A stretch of 64,000 nt of DNA from Flagellimonas aequoris (GTDB lineage Bacteria; Bacteroidota; Bacteroidia; Flavobacteriales; Flavobacteriaceae): assembly GCF_003584165.1 (NCBI RefSeq), contig NZ_QXFJ01000018.1, positions 1-64,000 on the forward strand, read 5' to 3'. Numbering within the stretch: the stretch's first letter is position 1; each line of letters starts with the position of its first letter. Shown here one piece after another: positions 1-7,685 of the stretch. Both the position numbers and the translations under genes were made by a program. The notes beneath the pieces were generated by a model, which did no database searches, was not told the origin of the DNA, and saw only the letters and a list, made by a program, of their open reading frames with translations.

Positions 1-816
1 CCGAACTATACCTTTTACCGGTACAATATGAACATCTATAACCCCGCTTTTGCGGGAAGTTCGGAGTCGGCAGAACTCTCGTTGGGCATCAGGAGCCAAT
101 GGGCGGGCATCCAAGGGGCACCGGAGAGCCAAAGTGCGATCTTCGGGATGCCGATGGGCAGGAACCTTGGCCTCGGGGTCTCCATCCTGAACGACAAGAC
201 CTTTATAGAGCACCAGACCTGGGTGGCCATCGATGTGTCCTATCACATACAGTTGGATGGGGACCATACATTGTACTTTGGTATCAAGGGGAGCGCGAAT
301 TCCTACGATGCCAATACCGATGGATTGATCACCTACGGAGTGGGGCAGGACGGGGCACTTGTGGGCTACGAGAGCCGTTTCACGCCCAATGTGGGCGCCG
401 GGGTGTTCTTGAAGCACGACAGGTATTTTGTTTCGGTGTCGGCACCGAAGCTGTTGACCCCTGACCGTCTCCAGGAGCGTGATGGCAATGCCTACCTGGG
501 TGTGGACCGTATGCACGCCTATCTGAGCGGGGGGTACACCTTTCTCCTCGGCAAGACCCTGGATCTGAAGACCATGGGGATGTTCCGTTACGCGGATGCC
601 TCGCCCATGTCCCTGGAACTTACGGGGATCTTGGATTTCGGGGAGCGTTTTGAATTCGGTGCCTCCTACCGTTTCGATGAGAGTGTCAGTGGCCTGGTGC
701 TGTTCAATATCAGCAACGGGCTGAACATAGGGTATGCCTATGAGACCGCCCTGCAGAGCCCGATCAATGGGTTGGACAACAACACCCACGAGCTTTTCAT
801 GAGATTGAGGATGTAA
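1..816 (+). CDS. PorP/SprF family type IX secretion/gliding membrane protein (5' truncated)
   Basis: The reading frame is open from base 1 and encodes PNYTFYRYNMNIYNPAFAGS before continuing, which matches the start of the mature PorP/SprF domain (typically YTQYMYN...NPAYAG). The true start with signal peptide is therefore upstream of the window, and the ATG at 28 is internal. The remainder is an outer-membrane beta-barrel pattern of alternating hydrophobic and aromatic strands with many Gly residues, ending in a strand with terminal Met. In this family, paralogues of PorP/SprF usually sit next to a large secreted adhesin and help anchor it at the outer membrane; any such partner would be off the left edge. 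The gene is visibly more GC-rich (roughly 60%) than everything after 840, with many CC/GG-ending codons. Family confidence is high, the specific role is unknown. Confidence 0.85.
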   Translation, partial: PNYTFYRYNMNIYNPAFAGSSESAELSLGIRSQWAGIQGAPESQSAIFGMPMGRNLGLGVSILNDKTFIEHQTWVAIDVSYHIQLDGDHTLYFGIKGSANSYDANTDGLITYGVGQDGALVGYESRFTPNVGAGVFLKHDRYFVSVSAPKLLTPDRLQERDGNAYLGVDRMHAYLSGGYTFLLGKTLDLKTMGMFRYADASPMSLELTGILDFGERFEFGASYRFDESVSGLVLFNISNGLNIGYAYETALQSPINGLDNNTHELFMRLRM

Positions 817-840
817 CGGGAAGAAGCATGGGAAAAGAGC

Positions 841-874
841 AAAAGGGTTGCATTTACAAATGCAACCCTTTTTA
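841..874 (+). terminator. Intrinsic, probably bidirectional terminator
   Basis: A 13-bp perfect stem (841-853 AAAAGGGTTGCAT pairing with 860-872) with a 6-nt loop ends in a T run on the plus strand and in the A run's complement on the minus strand. It lies between the PorP/SprF gene and the convergent fucosidase gene and can serve both. Confidence 0.8.
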
Positions 875-938
875 TTGGTATATGATTTTCAATTTCTGTA
901 TCCTAATAGGTAAAAACGAATATCAGATATGGCAAAAG

Positions 939-2276
939 TTACTTTAAGGTAATTTCTACAATGGTATCCACACTATCGATTTTGTCATTAGGTACTTCTA
1001 CGAACAAACCAAACTTGTTTTGTTGAAAAACCAATTTGGATTGGTCTGGAAACAGTTTCACATCTTTGATCTTTTTCCCAAAATCTTCCAAGAAAACTTT
1101 CTGGCTTCCATCCAAAATGTGTAGAAAAATGGTATTGCCTTTTCTGGTCGTGGCAAATTTGTCGTTGGGAAGAAAAGGCCCGGCCATGGTGCCATAGATG
1201 GTGGGACCATTTGTTCGCATCCATGCGCCCATTTCTTCAAGGGATCGCTGATGTTCTTCTTGGATTTTTCCGTTGGGCATGGGCCCTACGTTGAGCAGTA
1301 GGTTACTTCCATAACCAGCAGCTTTTACAATATAGTGGATGAGTTCTTCCTTGGATTTGTGCTGTCTGTCCTGAAGGTTGAATCCCCACGATCCATTGAT
1401 GGTCTCGCACACTTCCATGGGCAGTTGGCCAACATCCGATGCCGAGGTACCAAATCCCGTGGTATTCTTTCCAGGAAGATCTTTTTCGAACATCTGGAAA
1501 TCCTCGCCTTCAATGGGTGCCAAGTGATGGTTGTTACCGATCAAACATTGGGGCTGTAGCTCATGGATCAAGGTATAGATTTCGTCATAATGCCAGTCTA
1601 CCTGTAGTGCCCCGAACCGTTTGCCATCCCAGAGTTTTTGATCCCAATGCCCATCAAACCAAATACCTGCAATTTCACCATAATTGGTCAAGAGTTCGGT
1701 CAACTGGGCCTTCATAAAGGCGATGTACTTGTCCCATTCCCCGGCACCACGTCCAGCGATGTCGTTGCCGGTTCTCCCACGCGGATAGTAATCATCATTG
1801 TGCCAATCCAATAGGGAATAATAGAAAAAGAGCTTGATACCTTCTTTATGGCACGCATCCGCCAATTGTTTCAAGACATCCTTTCCGTAGGGAGTACTGT
1901 CGACAATGTCATAATTATTGGCTTTCGTGTCGAACATGGAAAACCCGTCATGGTGCCTACTGGTGATGGTGATATATTTCATGCCGGCATCCTTGGCCAT
2001 TTTCACCCATGCCTCGGCATCAAAGCCGGTCGGATTAAAAAAAGTGGGTAGTTTTTCATAAGCCTGTATCGGAATATTTTGGTTGTTCATCACCCACTCA
2101 CCATCTCCCAAAATGCTGTAGACACCCCAGTGGATGAACATCCCGAACTTGGCCTGTTGGAACCACTTTCGAGCTTCTAGATTTTCTTTGGTGGGTTCAT
2201 AATCTTTTTGACCTTGACCAAATGATAGCGTGGTGAATAGGAGTAGAAAAAAGGAAAGTGTTCGGTTGGTTTTCAT
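939..2276 (-). CDS. Alpha-L-fucosidase, GH29, secreted
   Basis: This is a retaining fucosidase expected to release terminal alpha-L-fucose in the periplasm or at the surface. The start chosen is the ATG at 2276, giving MKTNRTLSFFLLLFTTLSFG, a signal peptide; an in-frame ATG at 2300 would only add eight polar residues in front of it. GH29 landmarks are present in order: KFGMFIHWGVYS (about residues 43-54), TSRHHDGFSMFD (105-116), and GIWFDGHWD, where Asp about 208 is the expected nucleophile. A short C-terminal beta domain follows. Its length (445 aa) is normal for the family. It is transcribed alone, convergent to the PorP/SprF gene, and may cooperate with the glycan-use genes downstream, though no fucose catabolic genes are seen. 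Confidence 0.93.
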   Translation of the reverse strand: MKTNRTLSFFLLLFTTLSFGQGQKDYEPTKENLEARKWFQQAKFGMFIHWGVYSILGDGEWVMNNQNIPIQAYEKLPTFFNPTGFDAEAWVKMAKDAGMKYITITSRHHDGFSMFDTKANNYDIVDSTPYGKDVLKQLADACHKEGIKLFFYYSLLDWHNDDYYPRGRTGNDIAGRGAGEWDKYIAFMKAQLTELLTNYGEIAGIWFDGHWDQKLWDGKRFGALQVDWHYDEIYTLIHELQPQCLIGNNHHLAPIEGEDFQMFEKDLPGKNTTGFGTSASDVGQLPMEVCETINGSWGFNLQDRQHKSKEELIHYIVKAAGYGSNLLLNVGPMPNGKIQEEHQRSLEEMGAWMRTNGPTIYGTMAGPFLPNDKFATTRKGNTIFLHILDGSQKVFLEDFGKKIKDVKLFPDQSKLVFQQNKFGLFVEVPNDKIDSVDTIVEITLK

Positions 2277-2648
2277 GGTACGGTTGTTTGTTGGTATCAA
2301 GATAATTTTTTTTGCATTGGATCGATATATCTCATTTTCTTTTTTTTTGAAATAAGGGATTATGCTTTGTTGCCCATGCTATACCCATAGAGTATTGGCC
2401 CATCTGCGATGCCAGCTTTAACTGTTCTGGTGTTTTTGGGAATCCCATCCATCACTGGTATCGATGGAACTGTAGAAAACGTCAACTTTGCCATTAAACT
2501 TTGAAGATTTTATTATTCAAATGCCTTTTTGTTCCTCTTTTGATTTTTTTATTGCTTTAAAACTTATAATTTAGCATCCATGTCCAAAGTACACAGAAAT
2601 AACAATTTTTGAAAAGAATCACCAAGCAATTAAATCGATAAAACGGGT
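2277..2648. other. AT-rich intergenic region between divergent genes, with a possible small ORF
   Basis: About 370 bases separate the divergent fucosidase and SDR genes. The stretch nearest each gene is very AT-rich and should hold both promoters; TAATTTAG at 2567-2574 is a one-mismatch -7-like box for the SDR gene, but no convincing -33 element is placed correctly. On the minus strand, 2494-2360 encodes a 44-residue ORF beginning MAKLTFSTVP and ending ILYGYSMGNKA. I do not recognise it. It is less AT-rich than its flanks, so it may be a gene remnant, but it could equally be chance. Confidence 0.4.
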
Positions 2649-3467
2649 ATGGGCAATACATTATTCGATATTTCAAACAAGGTAATCCTGATTACAGGAG
2701 GAACGGGTGTGCTCGGCAGTAGTATGGCGGAGTATCTATTATCGGAAGGTGCAAAGATTGTTTTATTGGGACAGACTGAGGGAAAAGTGAAATCCAAGGT
2801 TGCTGGGTTCAAGCAAAAATATACCCATGTTCTTGGATTTTCCGGGAGTGTATTGGACAAGGATTTTCTGGAAGCGGTAAAGAACAAGGTGGTAGAGGAA
2901 TGGGGCCGGATAGATGCACTTATCAATGCGGCGGGTGGAAATATGCCTGGTGCGGTAATTGGTGAGGGGCAGACCATCTTCGATTTAAACATGGAAGATT
3001 TTAGGAAGGTTTCCGAATTGAATCTGGATGGCTCCGTAATCCCTTCCTTGGTTTTTGGAAAGCTAATGGCGGACCAAGGCCATGGATGTATCCTCAATGT
3101 TTCTTCCATGGCGGCCACAAGGGCATTGACGCGGGTTGTGGGGTATTCGGCCTCCAAGGCGGCCATTGATAATTTTACCAAATGGATGGCCACCGAACTT
3201 GCCTTGAAGTTTGGAGAAGGCCTTCGGGTAAATGCTATTGCCCCTGGATTTTTTATCAGCAATCAGAACAGAAAACTGCTCCTAAATGAAGATGGCAGTT
3301 ATACCGACCGTGGAAAAAAAATAATTGATAACACCCCTATGAAGCGTTTTGGAAATGCAGACGAATTACATGGTGCCGTACATTGGCTCATCAGTGATGC
3401 CGCCAGCTTTGTGACAGGGGCCATCATACCAATCGATGGAGGATTTAGTGCATATAGTGGTGTATAA
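2649..3467 (+). CDS. SDR family NAD(P)-dependent oxidoreductase (D-mannonate/gluconate 5-dehydrogenase-like)
   Basis: This is a classical short-chain dehydrogenase of 272 aa. Cofactor motif TGGTGVLGSSMAE (residues about 16-28) gives the Rossmann TGxxxGxG signature, NAAGG is the NNAG-equivalent, and the active-site set is Ser in NVSSMA, then YSASK (Tyr and Lys). The C-terminal PIDGGFSAYSG is typical. The overall pattern, including the NxxGG and the long insert before the substrate loop, resembles Bacteroidota enzymes annotated as D-mannonate oxidoreductases, so a uronate or aldonate substrate is likely but not proven. There is no signal peptide, so it is cytosolic. It is separated by 136 bp from the cytochrome gene and may belong with the oxidase genes that follow. 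Confidence 0.85.
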   Translation: MGNTLFDISNKVILITGGTGVLGSSMAEYLLSEGAKIVLLGQTEGKVKSKVAGFKQKYTHVLGFSGSVLDKDFLEAVKNKVVEEWGRIDALINAAGGNMPGAVIGEGQTIFDLNMEDFRKVSELNLDGSVIPSLVFGKLMADQGHGCILNVSSMAATRALTRVVGYSASKAAIDNFTKWMATELALKFGEGLRVNAIAPGFFISNQNRKLLLNEDGSYTDRGKKIIDNTPMKRFGNADELHGAVHWLISDAASFVTGAIIPIDGGFSAYSGV

Positions 3468-3603
3468 ATCAGGGATGCGGAAGGGAATGGATATATCTCC
3501 ACGTCTCTTAAGTATTTTGGCCTTGAGTTTTATTACAATTTCGGTATCCCATTAAAATTATGTTCCTTAGATGCCTCTCTAATAGGTTAATGAATTTTCG
3601 TCC

Positions 3604-4836
3604 GTGTCTTTTAAATCTAAAAAAAAGGTTTCAATAGTAGTTTTGGTAACGGTAGCCATCATTGTGGCCATGGTTTTTGTTTTTCAGGATAAAGCGGAAT
3701 ATCAAACTCTTCCCAAAACGATGCCGGTCCACTACAATGGTGAGCAATTTGCAGGGTCACAATCTTGTATCCCCTGTCATCAAGACATTTATAAAACCCA
3801 CATCAACACACCCCATTTCAACACCTCCGCAATTGCGGCCGAAGAGACGTTGAAAGGACCTTTTGATGATTCGTCACATGAGGTGGAACTCATTGACGGT
3901 GTGATACGGATGGTACATGAAGGAGATTCATATTATCAGACCATATCTTCCAAAACTTCAGGGGAATTGATGGATAAGTCCCGTTTGGACATCGTTGTCG
4001 GTTCAGGGGTTAAGGGGCAATCTTATCTATCGTTCAAAGAAGATTTTCTGATACAGTTACAGGCTTCATATTTTACACTTACCGATGATTTTATCAACAG
4101 TCCCGGTTATCCTAACTATAAGTTTACCAGATCAGTCACGGATAATTGCATCAAATGCCATGTAACGTTTGCCAAGAACGGGGATTTTAAGGGAAACACC
4201 AATATTTATGAACGAGAGTCCTTTATCTATGGGATAGATTGTGAAAGGTGCCATGGTCCGCTTCAGAAGCATGTTGATTATAGAACCGGGAAGCTGCAGC
4301 AAATGGATCATGATGTGGTGATCAAAATAGACACATTGTCAAGACAATTAAAAATGGACATTTGTGTCCAATGCCATTCAGGATTGCGTGCCATTCAAAT
4401 AAAGGGCAACCCCTTTTCATTTGTCGCAGGGGAGAGCTTGGACGAGTATGCCAAAAACTACAACTTTGGGCGGCCAGATGCACAGCTTGATGTGCATGGC
4501 AACCAGTATGGTCTTCTCAAAAGCAGTGAATGCTTTCGAAACTCGAGTACTATGAGTTGTACCACCTGTCATGATCCACATAGGAAGCAACGTGGAGAAA
4601 CGGAGTATTTTAATTCCAAGTGTATCGAATGCCATGCCTCCCCAAAAGACCTGCACCAAAACTCAAACTTGAATTCTTCCGATCTTAACAATTGCATCAG
4701 TTGTCATATGCCCCTCTTTCCTTCCCAAACCATGAAAGTGCAACTCGGAAATGATACTCAAGAAACATCGGTCAATATCCGGACACATTTGATCGGTATC
4801 TATGTGGATGGGATACTTCAAAAACGGAAAAACTGA
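3604..4836 (+). CDS. Seven-heme membrane-anchored cytochrome c
   Basis: The protein has seven CxxCH heme c sites: CIPCH, CIKCH, CERCH, CVQCH, CTTCH, CIECH and CISCH. An N-terminal segment, VSIVVLVTVAIIVAMVFVF, is a signal anchor that would place the heme domain in the periplasm. The start is GTG at 3604; the in-frame stop TAG at 3583 excludes a longer form, and the ATG at 3590 is out of frame. The arrangement (an early pair of His-rich segments, then CHDPH and CHMP near the C-terminus) resembles multiheme cytochromes of the c554/NrfH-like superfamily, but no catalytic identity is evident. It precedes the GMC oxidoreductase by 165 bp in the same direction, which suggests that it accepts electrons from that enzyme; this is inference. 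Confidence 0.88.
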   Translation: MSFKSKKKVSIVVLVTVAIIVAMVFVFQDKAEYQTLPKTMPVHYNGEQFAGSQSCIPCHQDIYKTHINTPHFNTSAIAAEETLKGPFDDSSHEVELIDGVIRMVHEGDSYYQTISSKTSGELMDKSRLDIVVGSGVKGQSYLSFKEDFLIQLQASYFTLTDDFINSPGYPNYKFTRSVTDNCIKCHVTFAKNGDFKGNTNIYERESFIYGIDCERCHGPLQKHVDYRTGKLQQMDHDVVIKIDTLSRQLKMDICVQCHSGLRAIQIKGNPFSFVAGESLDEYAKNYNFGRPDAQLDVHGNQYGLLKSSECFRNSSTMSCTTCHDPHRKQRGETEYFNSKCIECHASPKDLHQNSNLNSSDLNNCISCHMPLFPSQTMKVQLGNDTQETSVNIRTHLIGIYVDGILQKRKN

Positions 4837-4902
4837 ACGTTTAAGAACTTGAACACCGGTTAAAGCACCACAGGCTGTCCACCAAGAAAAACCTCATATT
4901 TT

Positions 4903-4922
4903 ATAAAATTCTTGAATTTGGG
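4903..4922 (+). promoter_or_regulatory. Repeated palindromic motif, copy A (before GMC oxidoreductase)
   Basis: The sequence ATAAAATTCTTGAATTTGGG lies here, 80 bp before the GMC start codon. Its core AAAATTCnTGAATTTG is shared with copies at 7533 and 16217. The right half, TGAATTTG, differs from the Bacteroidota -7 box TAnnTTTG by one base, so the motif could be a promoter element or an operator. Confidence 0.5.
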
Positions 4923-5001
4923 CCCATTTTGTTCCCAACTCCCTAAATCCCATAGGTCATAATAGTATTTTCCCTAACGAATAATTCAAAGAAAATCTAT
5001 T

Positions 5002-6723
5002 ATGCAGATAAAGGAAGCGCCGGAATTATATGATGTAATCATTGTAGGTTCTGGAGCGGGAGGTGGTATGGCAACGAAGCAGCTGGCAGATGCCGGATTG
5101 AATGTTGCGGTGGTGGAAGCGGGTCCATTTTTTGATCCCGCTGATCCCAAAACCATGACCCAATTAAAGTGGCCCTACGAATCCCCAAATAGAGGCGCTG
5201 GTACCACTAGGGCCTTCGGGGGTTGGGATATGGCCTATGGCGGATGGGAAATAGAGGGCGAACCCTATACCCATGAACCTGGGACAAAGTTTGATTGGTT
5301 TCGTTCACACATGTTGGGAGGTAGGACCAATCACTGGGGAAGAATTTCACTTCGTTTTGGCCCAAAGGATTTTAAGGGAAAAACCCGTGATGGACATGGG
5401 GATGATTGGCCCATAGGGTATGAGGATGTAAAACCCTACTATGATAAGGTGGATAAACTTATCGGGGTCTATGGTACCAATGAAGGATTGGAAAATGATC
5501 CTGATGGATTTTTTCTGCCCCCACCAAAACCACGGCTGCACGAACTCTTTTATATAAATGGGGCCCAGAAATCGGGAGTACCCGTTATCCCAGGTCGTCT
5601 TTCCATGTTGACCAAGCGGATTAACAAGGACAGAGGGGTTTGCTTTTACTGTGGACAATGTTCAAGATCTTGCTCGGTATATGCTGATTTCTCTTCAGGA
5701 AGTTGTTTGATATTCCCAGCGCAAAAAAGTGGGGGTAAAGTCAAAATATATGTCAATTCGGTAGTTCGAGAGGTAACAACCAATGCCGAAGGAAAAGCTA
5801 CCGGGGTATCCTATGTCAGCAAAGATGACCTAAAAGAGTACAAATTGAAGGGTAGGGTAGTGATACTTGCGGCTTCCGCCTGTAGTTCTGCCAGAATTCT
5901 ATTGAATTCGAAGAGTAAACAACACCCAAATGGGTTGGGAAACAGTAGCGACCATGTAGGCAGATATTTGCATGATTCCACTGGTGCTAGTCGCGCTGCA
6001 TTTGTTCCAGCTCTCATGAACCGTAAGGTTTCGTACAATGAGGATGGTACTGGAGGTATGCATGTATATTCGCCCTGGTGGGGAGATAACAGCAAATTGG
6101 ATTTTCCCCGTGGTTATCACATCGAAGTGGGGGGAGGCATGCGTCAACCCAACTACGGCTTCGGTTTTAATGCGAACGAATTCAACAAGTTTTTTGGCCT
6201 CAATGTTGGGGGTTATGGTGATGTTCTTCGGGACGATGTAAAGAAATATTACGGCTCCGTGGTTCACATGGCGGGTCGTGGGGAAAGCATCGCTAGAAAG
6301 GAAAACTATTGTGAGATAGACCCCACTACAGTAGACAAATTTGGAATTCCTGTTCTAAAGTTCAATTATCGGTGGTCTGATTTGGAAGTGAAGCAGGCCA
6401 AGCACATGCAGGACACTTTTGAGGAAATCATCCACAACATGGGTGGCGAACCATTGGGAGATAAACCTTCTGCTGATATTGACTACGGACTGCTTGCTCC
6501 CGGACGGATCATCCATGAAGTAGGGACCACTAGAATGGGTGACGACCCAAAGACTTCAGTGACCAATAAATTCAATCAATTGCATGATGTTGATAACGTG
6601 TTCATTGTGGACGCAGGCCCTTTTACGTCCCAAGCGGACAAAAATTGTACCTGGACCATCTTGGCCCTATCATGGCGGGCATCGGATTACATCATAGAAC
6701 AATTGAAACAACAAAATCTTTAG
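5002..6723 (+). CDS. GMC family oxidoreductase with four-Cys cluster motif (sugar/aldonate dehydrogenase large subunit)
   Basis: This 573-aa flavoprotein starts with the FAD dinucleotide fold (VGSGAGGGMATKQLADAG, then VVEAG) and has the GMC motif GGRTNHWGR. The C-terminal part holds HEVGTTRMGDDP and the final NCTWTILALSWR segment that supplies the active-site His and Asn region. Four cysteines, C214, C217, C220 and C224 (CFYCGQCSRSC), form a pattern like the Fe-S ligands described for FAD-dependent glucose dehydrogenases of the Burkholderia type. It has no signal peptide of its own. In related complexes the large subunit is exported together with a Tat-signal small subunit, and that partner is encoded 3 bp downstream. 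Expected role: periplasmic oxidation of a sugar or glycoside, passing electrons to a cytochrome c. Substrate unknown; 3-keto-glycoside formation is an alternative. Confidence 0.88.
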   Translation: MQIKEAPELYDVIIVGSGAGGGMATKQLADAGLNVAVVEAGPFFDPADPKTMTQLKWPYESPNRGAGTTRAFGGWDMAYGGWEIEGEPYTHEPGTKFDWFRSHMLGGRTNHWGRISLRFGPKDFKGKTRDGHGDDWPIGYEDVKPYYDKVDKLIGVYGTNEGLENDPDGFFLPPPKPRLHELFYINGAQKSGVPVIPGRLSMLTKRINKDRGVCFYCGQCSRSCSVYADFSSGSCLIFPAQKSGGKVKIYVNSVVREVTTNAEGKATGVSYVSKDDLKEYKLKGRVVILAASACSSARILLNSKSKQHPNGLGNSSDHVGRYLHDSTGASRAAFVPALMNRKVSYNEDGTGGMHVYSPWWGDNSKLDFPRGYHIEVGGGMRQPNYGFGFNANEFNKFFGLNVGGYGDVLRDDVKKYYGSVVHMAGRGESIARKENYCEIDPTTVDKFGIPVLKFNYRWSDLEVKQAKHMQDTFEEIIHNMGGEPLGDKPSADIDYGLLAPGRIIHEVGTTRMGDDPKTSVTNKFNQLHDVDNVFIVDAGPFTSQADKNCTWTILALSWRASDYIIEQLKQQNL

Positions 6724-6726
6724 TAC

Positions 6727-7437
6727 ATGGACAGAAGAAAAAGTATACAAACCATCATCATGGGGGCTGGTGCTTCTGCCCTGATGTTCCACGGTTGCAA
6801 GACCGATACGGATATGGATGTTCCAGTTGCATCGGACAATAATGCCTATTTCGGAAGAACCCCGGAAGAACTGGAACGCATTGAAAAATTGAAGGCCATC
6901 CAGTTGTTCAACGAACATGAAATGGAGACCATTATCTTGTTGAGTACGATTATCCTACCTCCAAAGGAACCTCATGGGGGACCGATTGAGGCGGAGGTAC
7001 CTGAATTTATCGAATTCATTGCCAAGGACATTCCAGAATTGGAACTCACTTTAAAGGGTGGCCTCATGTGGTTGGACCACCAAAGTAATGTCCTCTTTGA
7101 TCAGGAGTTTAAAAAGGCATCCACGGATCAGCAAAAACAAATTTTGGACACCATTGCATTTCAGGATGTGGAAAAGCCATTGGATGAGCAACCATTGGAA
7201 ATACAATTTTTTGCACTGATGCGGAATCTGACCGTTACCGGATATTATACTTCCAAAGTCGGCATAGCTGATTTAGGATATAAGGGAAATCAACCGAACA
7301 TTTGGGATGGTGTACCGCAAGAGGTACTCGATCAGCATGGGGTGTCCTATGATCCCAAATGGATTGCCAAATGTGTGGACCAGAGCAAGCGGAATGAAAT
7401 AGCGGAATGGGATGAAAACGGGAACCTGTTGACCTAG
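6727..7437 (+). CDS. Gluconate 2-dehydrogenase subunit 3 family protein (Tat-type small subunit)
   Basis: The 236-aa protein begins MDRRKSIQTIIMGAGASALM followed by FHGC. The double Arg and the following hydrophobic stretch are a Tat-like signal and the Cys near residue 24 fits a lipobox, so it is likely a Tat-exported lipoprotein. The body is helical and matches the gluconate_2-dh3 family, with the typical ETIILLSTIILPP and LMRNLTVTGYYTSKVGIADLGY-type segment (positions about 50-62 and 172-193). Members act as the export chaperone and stabilising small subunit of GMC dehydrogenases. It starts 3 bp after the stop of the GMC gene, so the two are cotranscribed and surely form a complex. Confidence 0.88.
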   Translation: MDRRKSIQTIIMGAGASALMFHGCKTDTDMDVPVASDNNAYFGRTPEELERIEKLKAIQLFNEHEMETIILLSTIILPPKEPHGGPIEAEVPEFIEFIAKDIPELELTLKGGLMWLDHQSNVLFDQEFKKASTDQQKQILDTIAFQDVEKPLDEQPLEIQFFALMRNLTVTGYYTSKVGIADLGYKGNQPNIWDGVPQEVLDQHGVSYDPKWIAKCVDQSKRNEIAEWDENGNLLT

Positions 7438-7455
7438 GATTTTTACTTTACATGG

Positions 7456-7500
7456 AAATTCTTAAAACATTCCAACGGTATGATTTTAAGAATTTTATTT
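7456..7500 (+). terminator. Terminator-like hairpin after the dehydrogenase operon
   Basis: A 12-bp perfect inverted repeat, AAATTCTTAAAA at 7456-7467 and its complement at 7484-7495, encloses a 16-nt loop and is followed by TTATTTTC. It is AU-rich but correctly placed to end the GMC operon before the SusC gene. Confidence 0.55.
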
Positions 7501-7530
7501 TCAAATACATAAAAAGAGGTATGATTTATT

Positions 7531-7552
7531 ATAAAATTCATGAATTTGAAGG
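7531..7552 (+). promoter_or_regulatory. Repeated palindromic motif, copy B (before susC)
   Basis: AAAATTCATGAATTTGAAGG at 7533-7552 contains the perfect palindrome AAATTCATGAATTT. It is identical over 19 bases to the copy at 16217 and near-identical to that at 4903, and lies about 135 bp before the SusC start. An 11-mer, ACATTCCAACG at 7467-7477, also recurs just before the 16217 copy, so the two intergenic regions bracketing the SusCD cassette share two words. Promoter or operator function is inferred. Confidence 0.55.
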
Positions 7553-7685
7553 TTTAAAATAGCGCATATCTTATTAAGTGTGAGCTTTAAAATATAAGTT
7601 TACCATACACAACTATGTTTTGTTCCATTTGCCAGAGTAGATGGAATCTATATTGATTAACTAACACAAACCTAAAATTGAACTT

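Noticed and set aside
1335..2051. Plus-strand open frames inside the fucosidase gene
   Set aside because: They are antisense to a well-conserved GH29 gene and have no recognizable protein features.
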